Of a stretch of DNA of 64,000 nt, positions 35,985-43,916 are shown piece after piece. The position numbers were made by a program, and so were the translations under genes. This DNA comes from Vibrio qingdaonensis (lineage in GTDB: Bacteria; Pseudomonadota; Gammaproteobacteria; Enterobacterales; Vibrionaceae): the NCBI RefSeq assembly GCF_026191675.1, contig NZ_JAKRRY010000020.1, positions 1 through 64,000 of the forward strand, read 5' to 3'. Positions within the stretch are counted from its first letter, which is position 1, and the number at the start of each line of letters is the position of its first letter. The notes beneath the pieces are model-generated. The model was not told the DNA's origin, did not search any database, and saw nothing but the letters and a program-made list of their open reading frames with translations.

Positions 35985-36000
35985 CGTGATTTAAATCACA
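35985..36000. promoter_or_regulatory. CRP-type binding site
   Basis: CGTGA-TTTAAA-TCACA matches nine of ten core bases of the CRP consensus. It abuts the -35 box of the VcdRP-like promoter on one side and lies about 280 bp before pepD on the other. Confidence 0.7.
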
Positions 36001-36277
36001 TTTAATTGATAGATCTGTATACAAACGAACTATTCTGAAAGTTTATTACATAAATTAGATCGATAGATATCAAAAGGAAGCAAAATGGGTTATTCGCCCT
36101 CGAGACTGCACACTTTCTTTACATCAACATCAAACTACTTATCTATGACTACTCCCTGTTTACAACTAATGGTATCCTTTGCCCATCTTTAATTCGCTAG
36201 AAAACCAGAGAATCACAATGACATTTGTGCTTTCTTAGGAATAACTATCTAGCAAAGTCGCTACAAAGGAGAGATCT

Positions 36278-37747
36278 GTGTCTGAATTCCACTCTGAGAT
36301 CAGCAAGTTGTCACCAAGCCCGGTTTGGCAGTTTTTCGATAAAATTTGTTCGATTCCTCACCCATCAAAGCATGAAGAAGCGCTCGCGCAAACCATCATC
36401 CAGTGGGCTCAAGAGCAAAACCTTGACGTTAGGCGCGATAAAACCGGTAACGTATTCATTAAAAAGCCCGCGACAGCCGGTATGGAACACAAAAAAGGTG
36501 TCGTGCTTCAAGCGCACATCGATATGGTTCCTCAAAAAAATGAAGATACGGATCACGACTTTACTCAAGATCCAATTCAGCCATACATCGATGGCGAATG
36601 GGTGACAGCCAAAGGCACGACACTTGGTGCAGATAATGGTATGGGCATGGCGGCGTGCCTTGCAGTGCTGGCGTCAAACGACATTAAACACGGTCCACTC
36701 GAAGTGTTACTAACTATCGATGAAGAAGCCGGTATGACCGGCGCATTTGGTCTTGAAGCCGGTTGGTTAGAAGGTGAGATCCTGCTCAATACCGACTCTG
36801 AGCAAGAAGGCGAAGTCTACATGGGCTGTGCGGGTGGTATCGACGGTTCAATCCAATTTGATATCGCGCGTGAAGCGGCGCCTACCGGTTATGTGGCTCG
36901 CCAACTGATCTTAAAAGGTCTAAAAGGTGGTCACTCCGGTTGTGATATTCATACTGGCCGTGGTAATGCCAATAAGCTGCTTGCGCGTTTTCTTGCTGGT
37001 CACGCCAAAGAGTTAGATGCTCGCTTGATCGAGTTCCGTGGTGGTAGCCTGCGCAATGCTATCCCACGTGAAGGTTTTGTCTCCCTTGCGGTACCAGAAG
37101 AAAAGGTTGCCAAGCTTGAATCGCTATTTGCTCAGTACACCACTCTACTACAGCAAGAGCTTGCGGCTATTGAAACGGGTTTAGTGACGTTTAATGAAGC
37201 GACTGAATTAACTGAAGTATTTGAAGTACAGTCACAAGCTCGCTTTATTGCTGCGCTTAATGCTTGCCCTAACGGCGTGATTCGCATGAGTGATGACATT
37301 GAAGGTGTGGTAGAAACATCACTAAATGTTGGTGTTATCACCACAGAACAAAACACTGTGACGGTATTATGCCTGATTCGTTCATTGATTGATTCTGGTC
37401 GATCTCAAGTAGAAGGCATGTTGACGTCTGTTGCTGAACTGGCCGGTGCCAATATCGAATTCTCTGGCGCTTACCCTGGCTGGAAGCCAGATCCGGATTC
37501 AGCCATTATGGCGATATTCCGTGATATGTACGAAGGTATCTACGGGCATAAACCAAACATCATGGTCATTCATGCGGGGCTTGAGTGTGGTCTATTCAAA
37601 GAACCGTATCCGAATATGGACATGGTCTCGTTTGGTCCAACGATTAAATTCCCTCACTCTCCTGATGAGAAAGTGAAAATTGACACGGTTGCGCTATTCT
37701 GGGAACAGATGGTTGCACTGCTTGAAGCCATTCCGGCAAAGGCTTAA
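36278..37747 (+). CDS. pepD: Aminoacyl-histidine dipeptidase (peptidase D)
   Basis: A 489-residue cytosolic M20-family metallopeptidase that cleaves Xaa-His dipeptides. Metal and catalytic positions are visible: LQAHIDMVPQ (His/Asp, about 79), LGADNGMGMAACLAVL (bridging Asp, about 117), LTIDEEAGMTGAFGL (catalytic Glu pair, about 147), NTDSEQEGEVYMGCAGG (about 172) and a final His in FPHSPDEKVKI. The start is GTG with AAAGGAGA just upstream. A terminator follows. It is divergent from the VcdRP-like RNA, with some 330 bp between the starts. Confidence 0.96.
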   Translation: MSEFHSEISKLSPSPVWQFFDKICSIPHPSKHEEALAQTIIQWAQEQNLDVRRDKTGNVFIKKPATAGMEHKKGVVLQAHIDMVPQKNEDTDHDFTQDPIQPYIDGEWVTAKGTTLGADNGMGMAACLAVLASNDIKHGPLEVLLTIDEEAGMTGAFGLEAGWLEGEILLNTDSEQEGEVYMGCAGGIDGSIQFDIAREAAPTGYVARQLILKGLKGGHSGCDIHTGRGNANKLLARFLAGHAKELDARLIEFRGGSLRNAIPREGFVSLAVPEEKVAKLESLFAQYTTLLQQELAAIETGLVTFNEATELTEVFEVQSQARFIAALNACPNGVIRMSDDIEGVVETSLNVGVITTEQNTVTVLCLIRSLIDSGRSQVEGMLTSVAELAGANIEFSGAYPGWKPDPDSAIMAIFRDMYEGIYGHKPNIMVIHAGLECGLFKEPYPNMDMVSFGPTIKFPHSPDEKVKIDTVALFWEQMVALLEAIPAKA

Positions 37748-37782
37748 TTCCCAAACATATTGAATTAAGTGACTAGCTTTTA

Positions 37783-37813
37783 AGCCGACGTTTTCAAAAC
37801 GTCGGCTTTTTTG
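37783..37813 (+). terminator. Intrinsic terminator after pepD
   Basis: A perfect 12-bp stem (AGCCGACGTTTT and complement) with a minimal loop is followed by TTTTTTGTTTT. Confidence 0.93.
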
Positions 37814-37894
37814 TTTTAGGTCAATCCGGAATTTTGTTTTTTCCCAATAGCCTGTGTATATTGAGATAAATTATCATTTATAAGAGAATGAAAC

Positions 37895-38098
37895 ATGCAA
37901 GTATATGGTTGCTGTGAGAGAGTCAGAGAGCTTTACGCACAAATAGGCAGTGGCGATCAAGCCTATATCCCTAAGGCCATCTCGTGTGCAGTACGAGCGT
38001 TAAACGATATTGCCGCCGATGATTCGTTACCGCAAGACGTGAGAGAAAAAGCCGCCTTTGCTGCTGCTAACTTATTAATCTCTGACTTCGATGATTAG
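37895..38098 (+). CDS. yaeP: UPF0253 family protein YaeP
   Basis: A 67-residue helical protein matching Yae[60 protein letters not shown]. The pattern of A-A-D-D and E-K-A-A-x-A-A-A-N-L-L is diagnostic. Function is unknown. The DUF4250 gene follows 10 bases downstream, probably cotranscribed. Confidence 0.9.
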   Translation: MQVYGCCERVRELYAQIGSGDQAYIPKAISCAVRALNDIAADDSLPQDVREKAAFAAANLLISDFDD

Positions 38099-38108
38099 AA
38101 GGTAGCAC

Positions 38109-38300
38109 ATGAACCTAGCCAGCTTTGCTACCATGGATACTGTCATGTTGATGAGTATTATCAATATGAAGCTGCGTGACGACTTTAACGGAAGTCTTGA
38201 CGAGCTCTGCGCAACGCATGATTTAGATAAGCAAGCGTTAATAGATAAATTATCGCAAGCAGGTTTTGATTATCTCGCAGAGATCGGACAGTTTAGATAA
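38109..38300 (+). CDS. DUF4250 domain-containing protein
   Basis: A 63-residue protein with the DUF4250 signature: MDTVMLMSIINMKLRDDFNGSLDELCATHDLD, where the M-x-x-x-M-L-M-S-I-I-N-M-K-L-R-D block is typical. The C-terminal QAGFDYLAEIGQF also fits. A short helix-turn-helix-like fold is possible. Function unknown. It is in a probable two-gene operon with yaeP, ended by a terminator. Confidence 0.82.
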   Translation: MNLASFATMDTVMLMSIINMKLRDDFNGSLDELCATHDLDKQALIDKLSQAGFDYLAEIGQFR

Positions 38301-38355
38301 CCATTTTGACGGTTTAGATAACCATGCGGCTATCTTAGATTAAAACGTAAATAAG

Positions 38356-38386
38356 AATAATGCCGACGATAATCGTCGGCATTATT
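38356..38386. terminator. Bidirectional intrinsic terminator
   Basis: A 14-bp stem, AATAATGCCGACGA and its complement, lies between the convergent DUF4250 and NSS transporter genes. The U-tract is short on both strands. Confidence 0.8.
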
Positions 38387-38417
38387 TAATCAATCCGCTT
38401 CGCGCACTAACATTTTT

Positions 38418-39797
38418 TTAGCCGAATGAGGCCCATATTACCGTCGCAACCAATACCGGACAGACAAACTTCACGTAAAGTGGCCATACTTTACCAAACC
38501 AGCCAAGCTGAAAATCAGGGCACCCTTGCTCTAGCTCTTTCACTTTACTCGCCCGGCTCCACACCCAGCCACCGAAAATACAGAACATTAGCGCAGCAAT
38601 TGGCTGCAGGTACTGGGTAGCTATCATCGCCACCAATCCAAATAATTCGCCAAAATTGAACACGATAAAAATACTGAATGCGGCGATCAACGCTCCCAGC
38701 ACCCAGCTGGTTTTCTTCCTACCTGTGTTTAATCGCTCATCTACCAAGGCAACCGGACATTCAAGCATAGAGATGGACGATGTTAACGCTGCGATAGTCA
38801 GCAGTAAAAAGAAAACGACAGAGAATACTAAGCCCAATAACCCTAAGGACTCAAACATTAACGGTAATACTGTAAACACCAAGGTATCTGAGCTGATAAG
38901 TGAGCCATCTTCCGCGTAGATTTGCACGCCTTTTTGCATCGCAACAAACATCGCAGGCATCACCACTAGTCCAGCAATAAAAGCCACTGATGTATCCACT
39001 AAGGTCACATTCATTGCCATTTTCGGCAGATCTTCTTTCTTAGAAAGGTAAGAGCCGTAAATCAGCATGGAACAACCACCAATAGTCAAAGAAAAGAAGC
39101 CCTGCCCCATTGCAGCCAAAATCAACTTTCTATCCCAAACTTTTTCAAAATTCGGAACTAAATAGTGTTTAAGCCCTTCCATCGCACCTTGTTGCATCAT
39201 GATGTAGACAAACAATAGAGCAAATAAAATAAACAAGGATGGCATAAGTCGAGTTGACCACTTTTCAATGCCCTGTTTCACACCGCCTTGTACAATTAAG
39301 ATAGTCAGCAGATAAAATGCAATCGTACCAAACACATTACGTCCGACACTGAACCCTTTAAACCAATCAGCAAGCGACGCGTAACCAACAATTTCTAAGA
39401 CCGCGCCAATCAAAAAGCAGATTAACCAGCCACCAACAATGGAGTAAAACGCCAATACAGCGCAAGGTACAGCAAGACCTATCCAACCGACACAAGCACC
39501 CAGCTTTTTGGCAATAGGGTTGGCAGAAAGCGAACGCATGCTATCGACTGGGTTCGCTTGTCCATGACGCCCTATCGCCATTTCCACGACGAGCATTGGA
39601 AACGCCACGACAAGAATCATCACAAGATAAACAAGAAGGAACGCACCTCCGCCATTACTGGCAACTTGCGTTGGAAAACCCCAAATGTTGCCTAGACCAA
39701 CAGCAGCCCCTGCTGCCGCAAGAATGAAACCGAGTTTTGAACCAAAATGCTCACGGGGTGTTGCGGCAGTCGCCGACGAAGAAGTTGTATTATTCAC
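38418..39797 (-). CDS. Neurotransmitter:sodium symporter (NSS/SNF) family transporter
   Basis: A 459-residue Na+-dependent amino-acid transporter of the LeuT fold with 11-12 membrane helices. TM1 holds the unwound substrate/Na+ site: AAGAAVGLGNIWGFPTQVASNGGGAFLLVYL (about 31-61). The short N-terminal REHFGSKLGFIL gate precedes it. Further on lie GCVGWIGLAVPCAVLAFYSIVGGW and GQGFFSLTIGGCSMLIYGSY (TM6, about 233-253). The substrate is not predictable. It stands alone; its mRNA ends at the shared terminator at 38356-38386. Confidence 0.92.
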   Translation of the reverse strand: MNNTTSSSATAATPREHFGSKLGFILAAAGAAVGLGNIWGFPTQVASNGGGAFLLVYLVMILVVAFPMLVVEMAIGRHGQANPVDSMRSLSANPIAKKLGACVGWIGLAVPCAVLAFYSIVGGWLICFLIGAVLEIVGYASLADWFKGFSVGRNVFGTIAFYLLTILIVQGGVKQGIEKWSTRLMPSLFILFALLFVYIMMQQGAMEGLKHYLVPNFEKVWDRKLILAAMGQGFFSLTIGGCSMLIYGSYLSKKEDLPKMAMNVTLVDTSVAFIAGLVVMPAMFVAMQKGVQIYAEDGSLISSDTLVFTVLPLMFESLGLLGLVFSVVFFLLLTIAALTSSISMLECPVALVDERLNTGRKKTSWVLGALIAAFSIFIVFNFGELFGLVAMIATQYLQPIAALMFCIFGGWVWSRASKVKELEQGCPDFQLGWFGKVWPLYVKFVCPVLVATVIWASFG

Positions 39798-39988
39798 TAT
39801 TGATTAGTCATTGCGTACTAGTTGGCTGATACAGTAATTCAATTGCTCTAGTAAAGCAATATTAAGCAGTGTAATAAACTAATATATTGGTAAACTAATT
39901 TGTACATCTTCTATTCTAGGTAAGTAAACCCAAATAACGTAGCTAACGCGATGTGAACGTAGTGGCGAGAACCTACCAATGAAAATGC

Positions 39989-40018
39989 CATCCAAGCCGA
40001 GCACTGCCAGCTTGGATG
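39989..40018 (-). terminator. Terminator-like hairpin after DUF2884 gene
   Basis: A 9-bp inverted repeat (CATCCAAGC/GCTTGGATG, 12-nt loop) lies 28 bases past the minus-strand stop. The tail reads GCATTTTCATT on the minus strand, only partly T-rich. Confidence 0.5.
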
Positions 40019-40045
40019 TCGAAAACGAATCCGCTTTATAGACCG

Positions 40046-40807
40046 TTAAATAGTGAAGACTTGATAGTCTTTCAACTGAGGAATTTTTTTCTGTAGCTCT
40101 TGCTCTTCCGTCGCCACATCGTTAAGAGAGTCGCAGTAATCTTCAGCTTGCTCCTTGATCACTTCGGATTGGTTGTTCATTGTCTCAGCAAGTCGTGTTT
40201 TAAGCTCATCCATTTGCTCTGAAAGTGCCGTCAGGTTTAACCCACCTTCTTGCTGCATTTTCTCTTGCAACGCGGTGAACGCGCTACTAAAAAACTCTTT
40301 GTTGAACACTTCTTTCGCTTTCTCATAATCCTGCTGCCAGTTGTTAGTAAACGAACTGAACGCCTCAGACTTCAAAACAAAGCTGCCGTCTTGGTGGTAG
40401 CGAGATTCGATATCTTTAAAAAACTCGGACAACGCGGTCTTGACGCTATCAAAAGCTGCCGAATTATCGAAGCTTGCAGAAACATCATCAATAAGGTCAT
40501 TCGTTAGCGCTAAGCCGTTCTCAGCCAGTGCTTTAGCTTGAGGAACATACTTGTTCATATTTTCCCGATAGCTTGCTAGCGCTTCTTGTTGAAGCCTATC
40601 GAGCGCCACTTTCTCACCATTGATAAACAATTCATTATTGTCGTCAATTAGCACCTTCGAGCCTTCAGCCTTGACGATTTCGACTTGTTTGCCGTCAAGG
40701 TGCACTTCATTCTTGATATCAAGCTTACACTGCTCATAAGCCAAAGACGCTGTCGATAGTAACGACAACCCTACCCCAAACAACAAGTGCTTCAATTTAC
40801 TCATCAT
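40046..40807 (-). CDS. DUF2884 / YggN family periplasmic protein
   Basis: A 253-residue protein with a signal peptide (LLFGVGLSLLSTASLA, cleavage near residue 23). It begins in its mature part with YEQCKLDIKNEVHLDGKQVEIVKAEGSKVLIDDNNELFINGEKV, the YggN/DUF2884 signature, and continues as long helices (coiled-coil propensity) up to QELQKKIPQLKDYQVFTI. Two cysteines (mature Cys near the start and Cys about 228) could form a disulphide. AAGGA lies 7 bases before the chosen ATG; another ATG follows one codon later. Function unknown. Confidence 0.82.
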   Translation of the reverse strand: MMSKLKHLLFGVGLSLLSTASLAYEQCKLDIKNEVHLDGKQVEIVKAEGSKVLIDDNNELFINGEKVALDRLQQEALASYRENMNKYVPQAKALAENGLALTNDLIDDVSASFDNSAAFDSVKTALSEFFKDIESRYHQDGSFVLKSEAFSSFTNNWQQDYEKAKEVFNKEFFSSAFTALQEKMQQEGGLNLTALSEQMDELKTRLAETMNNQSEVIKEQAEDYCDSLNDVATEEQELQKKIPQLKDYQVFTI

Positions 40808-40843
40808 GGCCAATTCCTTCACATTCCTAATGACTTTACACGC

Positions 40844-41320
40844 TCAAACAATATTCACAATAACATGATGGGTCACACGCTCTCCAACTTGTAAGGCTAT
40901 CTCATCATCTAACAGTCTTCCAACTAACGCGCGTCCTAATGGCGACTCTGGAGTCACAACTCTTATCCCTTCGGCAACGATTGACACGCCACCACCGCAA
41001 GGTAACAGTAGATAACGACTTAGGACTTCTTGGTCGTCTTCCAACTCAACCATAGCGGATAAACCAACTGGAGTGTCGTGATCGAATGTACGAATAACCA
41101 AATGTCTTAGCGTTGCTATGTCTTTCTTTATTGCTTCTAATCGCATTGCCTGCCCATGAGCAAGATACGCTGCTTCGAGTGCAAGCGTGTCATATTTATT
41201 GTCTGGTATGGTTTCCTCATTGGTCGCAGCATCCACGGTCTGCTCCATTGCAGACAATAGCGTAGTGATTTTTTGTTCCAACTCAACAATGACCTGTTGG
41301 ACAACGGCGGCTTTATTCAT
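40844..41320 (-). CDS. GreA/GreB family transcription elongation factor-like protein
   Basis: A 158-residue protein built like Gre factors. An N-terminal coiled coil (VIVELEQKITTLLSAM... YDTLALEAAYLAHGQAMRLEAIKKDIATL) is followed by a C-terminal FKBP-like domain (VGLSAMVELEDDQEVLSRYLLLPCGGGVS... VVTPESPLGRALVGRLLDDEIAL). The final block is the GreA/B signature for binding RNA polymerase. Acidic residues at the coiled-coil turn (about D42) suggest a role in the secondary channel, but GreA/GreB cleavage activity is not certain. The start follows AGGAATGAA and directly abuts the dinB stop. Confidence 0.85.
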   Translation of the reverse strand: MNKAAVVQQVIVELEQKITTLLSAMEQTVDAATNEETIPDNKYDTLALEAAYLAHGQAMRLEAIKKDIATLRHLVIRTFDHDTPVGLSAMVELEDDQEVLSRYLLLPCGGGVSIVAEGIRVVTPESPLGRALVGRLLDDEIALQVGERVTHHVIVNIV

Positions 41321-41321
41321 T

Positions 41322-42392
41322 TCATTCCTCAAACATGGACAATTGACGCGCGCTTTCTAGCGGCTCTAAGATAACGTTCAATCCCAATAATCTAATTTCT
41401 CGTCCTTGCTGTCGTTCCAAAATTTCCCGCAATAGCGCCTTGAAATAAGGTAAATCGAGCTGATTGTGGACATGTTCAATCGTGGTTTGCTTAAAGTCGG
41501 CAAACTTCACTTTAACACCTTGCTTAATCACATTTCTCGCGGGCTTTGCTCGATGCAACCTTGCCTCAAGTTCGGGATAAAGCTTTTCTTCAATGACCTG
41601 CCAGCATTGCTCAAAACTCACGATATTTTGGCTGAAGGTGCGCTCTACTCCAATAGACTTGCGCTCCCTTTCTACCACGACTTCCCGCTCATCAATACCA
41701 TGACTTTTCTTCCATAGCGATGCCCCCAAACGGCCAAAGCGCACGATCAGATCTCGGTAGTCACTGTTTCTCACATCTAAACAAGTATACAGGCCCGCCC
41801 GATTTAATTTATCTAGACTCACTTTTCCTACACCAGGAATTTTGCCTAAGTCTAAACCATCAATAATTCCCTGGACCTCGTCGGGTGATATGACAAATTG
41901 CCCATTAGGCTTATTGAGATCGGACGCAATTTTGGCTAAAAACTTAAGCGGTGCCACGCCAGCCGATGCGGTTAAATTCAGTTCTTGTTCAATATCATGT
42001 CGAATACTTTGTGCTATCAACGTGGCAGAGTTTTGGTGCAACTGACAATCCGTGACATCTAAGTATGCTTCATCCAGAGATAACGGCTCTATCAGAGAAG
42101 TGTAACGCGAAAAAATGGTACGAATATGCTGCGAAGCTTGCTTGTAGACCTCCATTCTCCCCGGAACAAGAAGTAAATGAGGACATAACTTAACGGCTTG
42201 CGCAGAGGGCATCGCTGAACGGATACCAAATTTTCTCGCCTCATAGTTACAGGTGCTAATCACCCCTCTTTGCCGCTCGTTCCCGCCGACAGCTAGTGGT
42301 TTACCTTGATAGTAAGGGTTGTCCCTCATCTCTACCGCGGCGAAAAAACAGTCCATATCAACATGAATAAACTTACGGATCGGATCAGACAC
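41322..42392 (-). CDS. dinB: DNA polymerase IV (DinB)
   Basis: A 356-residue Y-family translesion DNA polymerase. Catalytic residues are in IHVDMDCFFAAVEMRDNP (Asp near the start) and SLDEAYLDVTD (about 98). Further blocks are GVISTCNYEARKFGIRSAMP, ASAGVAPLKFLAKIASDLNKPNGQ and KIPGVGKVS (helix-hairpin-helix). The C-terminal little-finger domain ends in RQLSMFEE, which resembles the clamp-binding motif. I start it at GTG (MSDPIRKFIHVD) because the upstream ATG lies inside a LexA box and the homologue N-terminus is similar. The Gre-like gene follows directly. Confidence 0.93.
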   Translation of the reverse strand: MSDPIRKFIHVDMDCFFAAVEMRDNPYYQGKPLAVGGNERQRGVISTCNYEARKFGIRSAMPSAQAVKLCPHLLLVPGRMEVYKQASQHIRTIFSRYTSLIEPLSLDEAYLDVTDCQLHQNSATLIAQSIRHDIEQELNLTASAGVAPLKFLAKIASDLNKPNGQFVISPDEVQGIIDGLDLGKIPGVGKVSLDKLNRAGLYTCLDVRNSDYRDLIVRFGRLGASLWKKSHGIDEREVVVERERKSIGVERTFSQNIVSFEQCWQVIEEKLYPELEARLHRAKPARNVIKQGVKVKFADFKQTTIEHVHNQLDLPYFKALLREILERQQGREIRLLGLNVILEPLESARQLSMFEE

Positions 42393-42404
42393 AAACGCAC
42401 CATA

Positions 42405-42420
42405 CTGGTTATACATACAG
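42405..42420 (-). promoter_or_regulatory. LexA (SOS) box of dinB
   Basis: On the minus strand CTGT-ATGTATAA-CCAG matches the CTGT-N8-ACAG consensus with one change, the same CCAG end seen at E. coli dinB. It lies 12 bases before the chosen GTG, and a TATACT -10-like box is just upstream, so LexA would cover the transcription start. Confidence 0.72.
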
Positions 42421-42454
42421 CTTAAGTATACGCAATTTTTACACCGCTAACACG

Positions 42455-42485
42455 CAAAAAAGCCAGAGCGAGGCCCTGGCTTTTT
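42455..42485 (-). terminator. Intrinsic terminator after nqrM
   Basis: On the minus strand AGCCAG...CTGGCT forms a hairpin with a GC-rich loop and TTTTTTGCG follows, 22 bases past the nqrM stop. Confidence 0.85.
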
Positions 42486-42506
42486 AATGTGATTGAATTC
42501 ATCTTT

Positions 42507-42740
42507 TTAGGCGATGCGATCTTTTTCCCAAGCGGCCAGCTTTTCAGCTCGAACTTTCGCTTTTGCTTCGCGTTTTTTACGTGCATCACAAGGCTCTGGG
42601 CAATTACAAACTTTATCAATGCCTACAGCACCTAAACCACCACAACTACCTTTCACGACTTTCTTTTGAAAAATGTAGCCAACAGACATTGCAGCAATAA
42701 CCGCAAGAAACACACCAAATGTAACTAAAAACGTACTCAT
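42507..42740 (-). CDS. nqrM: Na+-NQR maturation protein NqrM
   Basis: A 77-residue membrane-anchored factor required for assembly of the Na+-NQR, probably for delivering iron to the NqrD/NqrE site. One N-terminal membrane helix (TFLVTFGVFLAVIAAMSVGYIF) is followed by KGSCGGLG and a cysteine cluster (KVCNCPEPC), where four conserved cysteines can bind metal, and a charged C-terminal helix. I chose the ATG preceded by AGAGGTGG. It lies just downstream of apbE, as in other nqr loci. Confidence 0.93.
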   Translation of the reverse strand: MSTFLVTFGVFLAVIAAMSVGYIFQKKVVKGSCGGLGAVGIDKVCNCPEPCDARKKREAKAKVRAEKLAAWEKDRIA

Positions 42741-42752
42741 TTTGTCCACCTC

Positions 42753-43790
42753 TTACTGATTAAGGTAAGGCTTAAAGGCCTCTGATGCAATTTCTTTATA
42801 TCCATCGTCGGTCTTCACCACAATGAAAGCAGGGATCTGGTTTTCGTCCGCAATTTTTAGTGCTTTGTCTTCACCTAGCACCATTAATCCTGTCGCAAGG
42901 CCATCCGCTGTCATTGATGACTTATCTAAAATAGTCACTGACACCACTTTATTATGAATAGGCTTACCCGTTGCAGGATCGATAATGTGAGAATAACGCA
43001 CACCGTCTTTCTCAAAATAATTGCGATAATCACCAGACGTCGCAATAGCCATGTCACCTGGCTCAATGATTTCTTGGATATTACGTTCGTCAGTTGACGG
43101 CTTTTCAATCGCGATACGCCATTTCACGCTTTCACGATTCACGCCTTTCAAACGCATTTCACCACCAACTTCAACCATATAGTCATCAATGCCAACGCTC
43201 TCGAGGTACTCAGCGACCACATCAACACCCCAACCTTTGGCTATTGTTGAAAGATCAACATACAGACTTCTTAGGTCTTTGCGCAGCGTTTCATCCGTGG
43301 CCGATAGATGAGCGATACCCGTTTGTGCTTTACGCTGAGCAAGCTCTTCATCTGTCGGTACAATTTCCGGCCTTGCCTCTGGGCCAAAGCCCCATAAGTT
43401 CACTAACGGCCCTACCGTGACGTCTAAAGCACCTAATGTTAGCTCATTGAGTCGAATGGCTTCATTCACCACAATCGCTGTCTGCTTAGAGACAGGAAAA
43501 GGTTCTGTCCCGTAATAACGGTTAAACCGGCTCAGCTCTGAATCTTGTCGGTAAGTCGACATTTGATCGTTGACTTCCTCTAGCAGGTCATTGATCTCTG
43601 CCTGGATATTTTCCGGCTTCGGCGTGTTCTCTTTCACTATGTACTTCACATTATAGAGCGTTCCCATTGTAGGGCCACTCAAATGAATTTGTTCACGACT
43701 GCCGCCACAAGCGGACAAAACTATTAAAGCCATAAGGCTTACGATAATCATTCTCAAGCGTTTAGCTAGATGAAACATACTTTTACTCAC
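42753..43790 (-). CDS. apbE: FAD:protein FMN transferase (ApbE)
   Basis: A 345-residue lipoprotein (lipobox LSAC, Cys at about 28) of the periplasm. It transfers FMN from FAD to threonines in NqrB and NqrC. Diagnostic segments are GPTMGTLYNVKY, DQMSTYRQDSELSRFN, DVTVGPLVNLWGFGP, STIAKGWGVDVVAEYLESVGIDDYMVEVGGEM (about 188-220), YSHIIDPATGKP (about 274) and SMTADGLATGLMVLG (Mg2+ site). Its place between nqrF and nqrM is standard. A possible terminator upstream separates it partly from nqrF. Confidence 0.96.
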   Translation of the reverse strand: MSKSMFHLAKRLRMIIVSLMALIVLSACGGSREQIHLSGPTMGTLYNVKYIVKENTPKPENIQAEINDLLEEVNDQMSTYRQDSELSRFNRYYGTEPFPVSKQTAIVVNEAIRLNELTLGALDVTVGPLVNLWGFGPEARPEIVPTDEELAQRKAQTGIAHLSATDETLRKDLRSLYVDLSTIAKGWGVDVVAEYLESVGIDDYMVEVGGEMRLKGVNRESVKWRIAIEKPSTDERNIQEIIEPGDMAIATSGDYRNYFEKDGVRYSHIIDPATGKPIHNKVVSVTILDKSSMTADGLATGLMVLGEDKALKIADENQIPAFIVVKTDDGYKEIASEAFKPYLNQ

Positions 43791-43859
43791 CTACCGAATT
43801 TAAAAACATTCTGCTTATCAGTCTTTTATAAGAACGGATAACCACGAATATTCTTACAT

Positions 43860-43897
43860 TCTAAAAATAAAATGGCTGACTCACATGAGCCAGCCAT
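43860..43897 (-). terminator. Hairpin with U-tract between nqrF and apbE
   Basis: On the minus strand ATGGCTG...CAGCCAT, extended by CTCATGTGAG inside, forms a long stem followed by TTTATTTTT. It lies 20 bases after the nqrF stop and would at least attenuate transcription into apbE. Confidence 0.75.
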
Positions 43898-43916
43898 GAT
43901 CATACATTACCTAAAC

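Noticed and set aside
36225..36605. 126-codon frame overlapping the start of pepD
   Set aside because: It is out of frame with pepD and its product has no domain; pepD has a strong AAAGGAGA site and complete M20 motifs.
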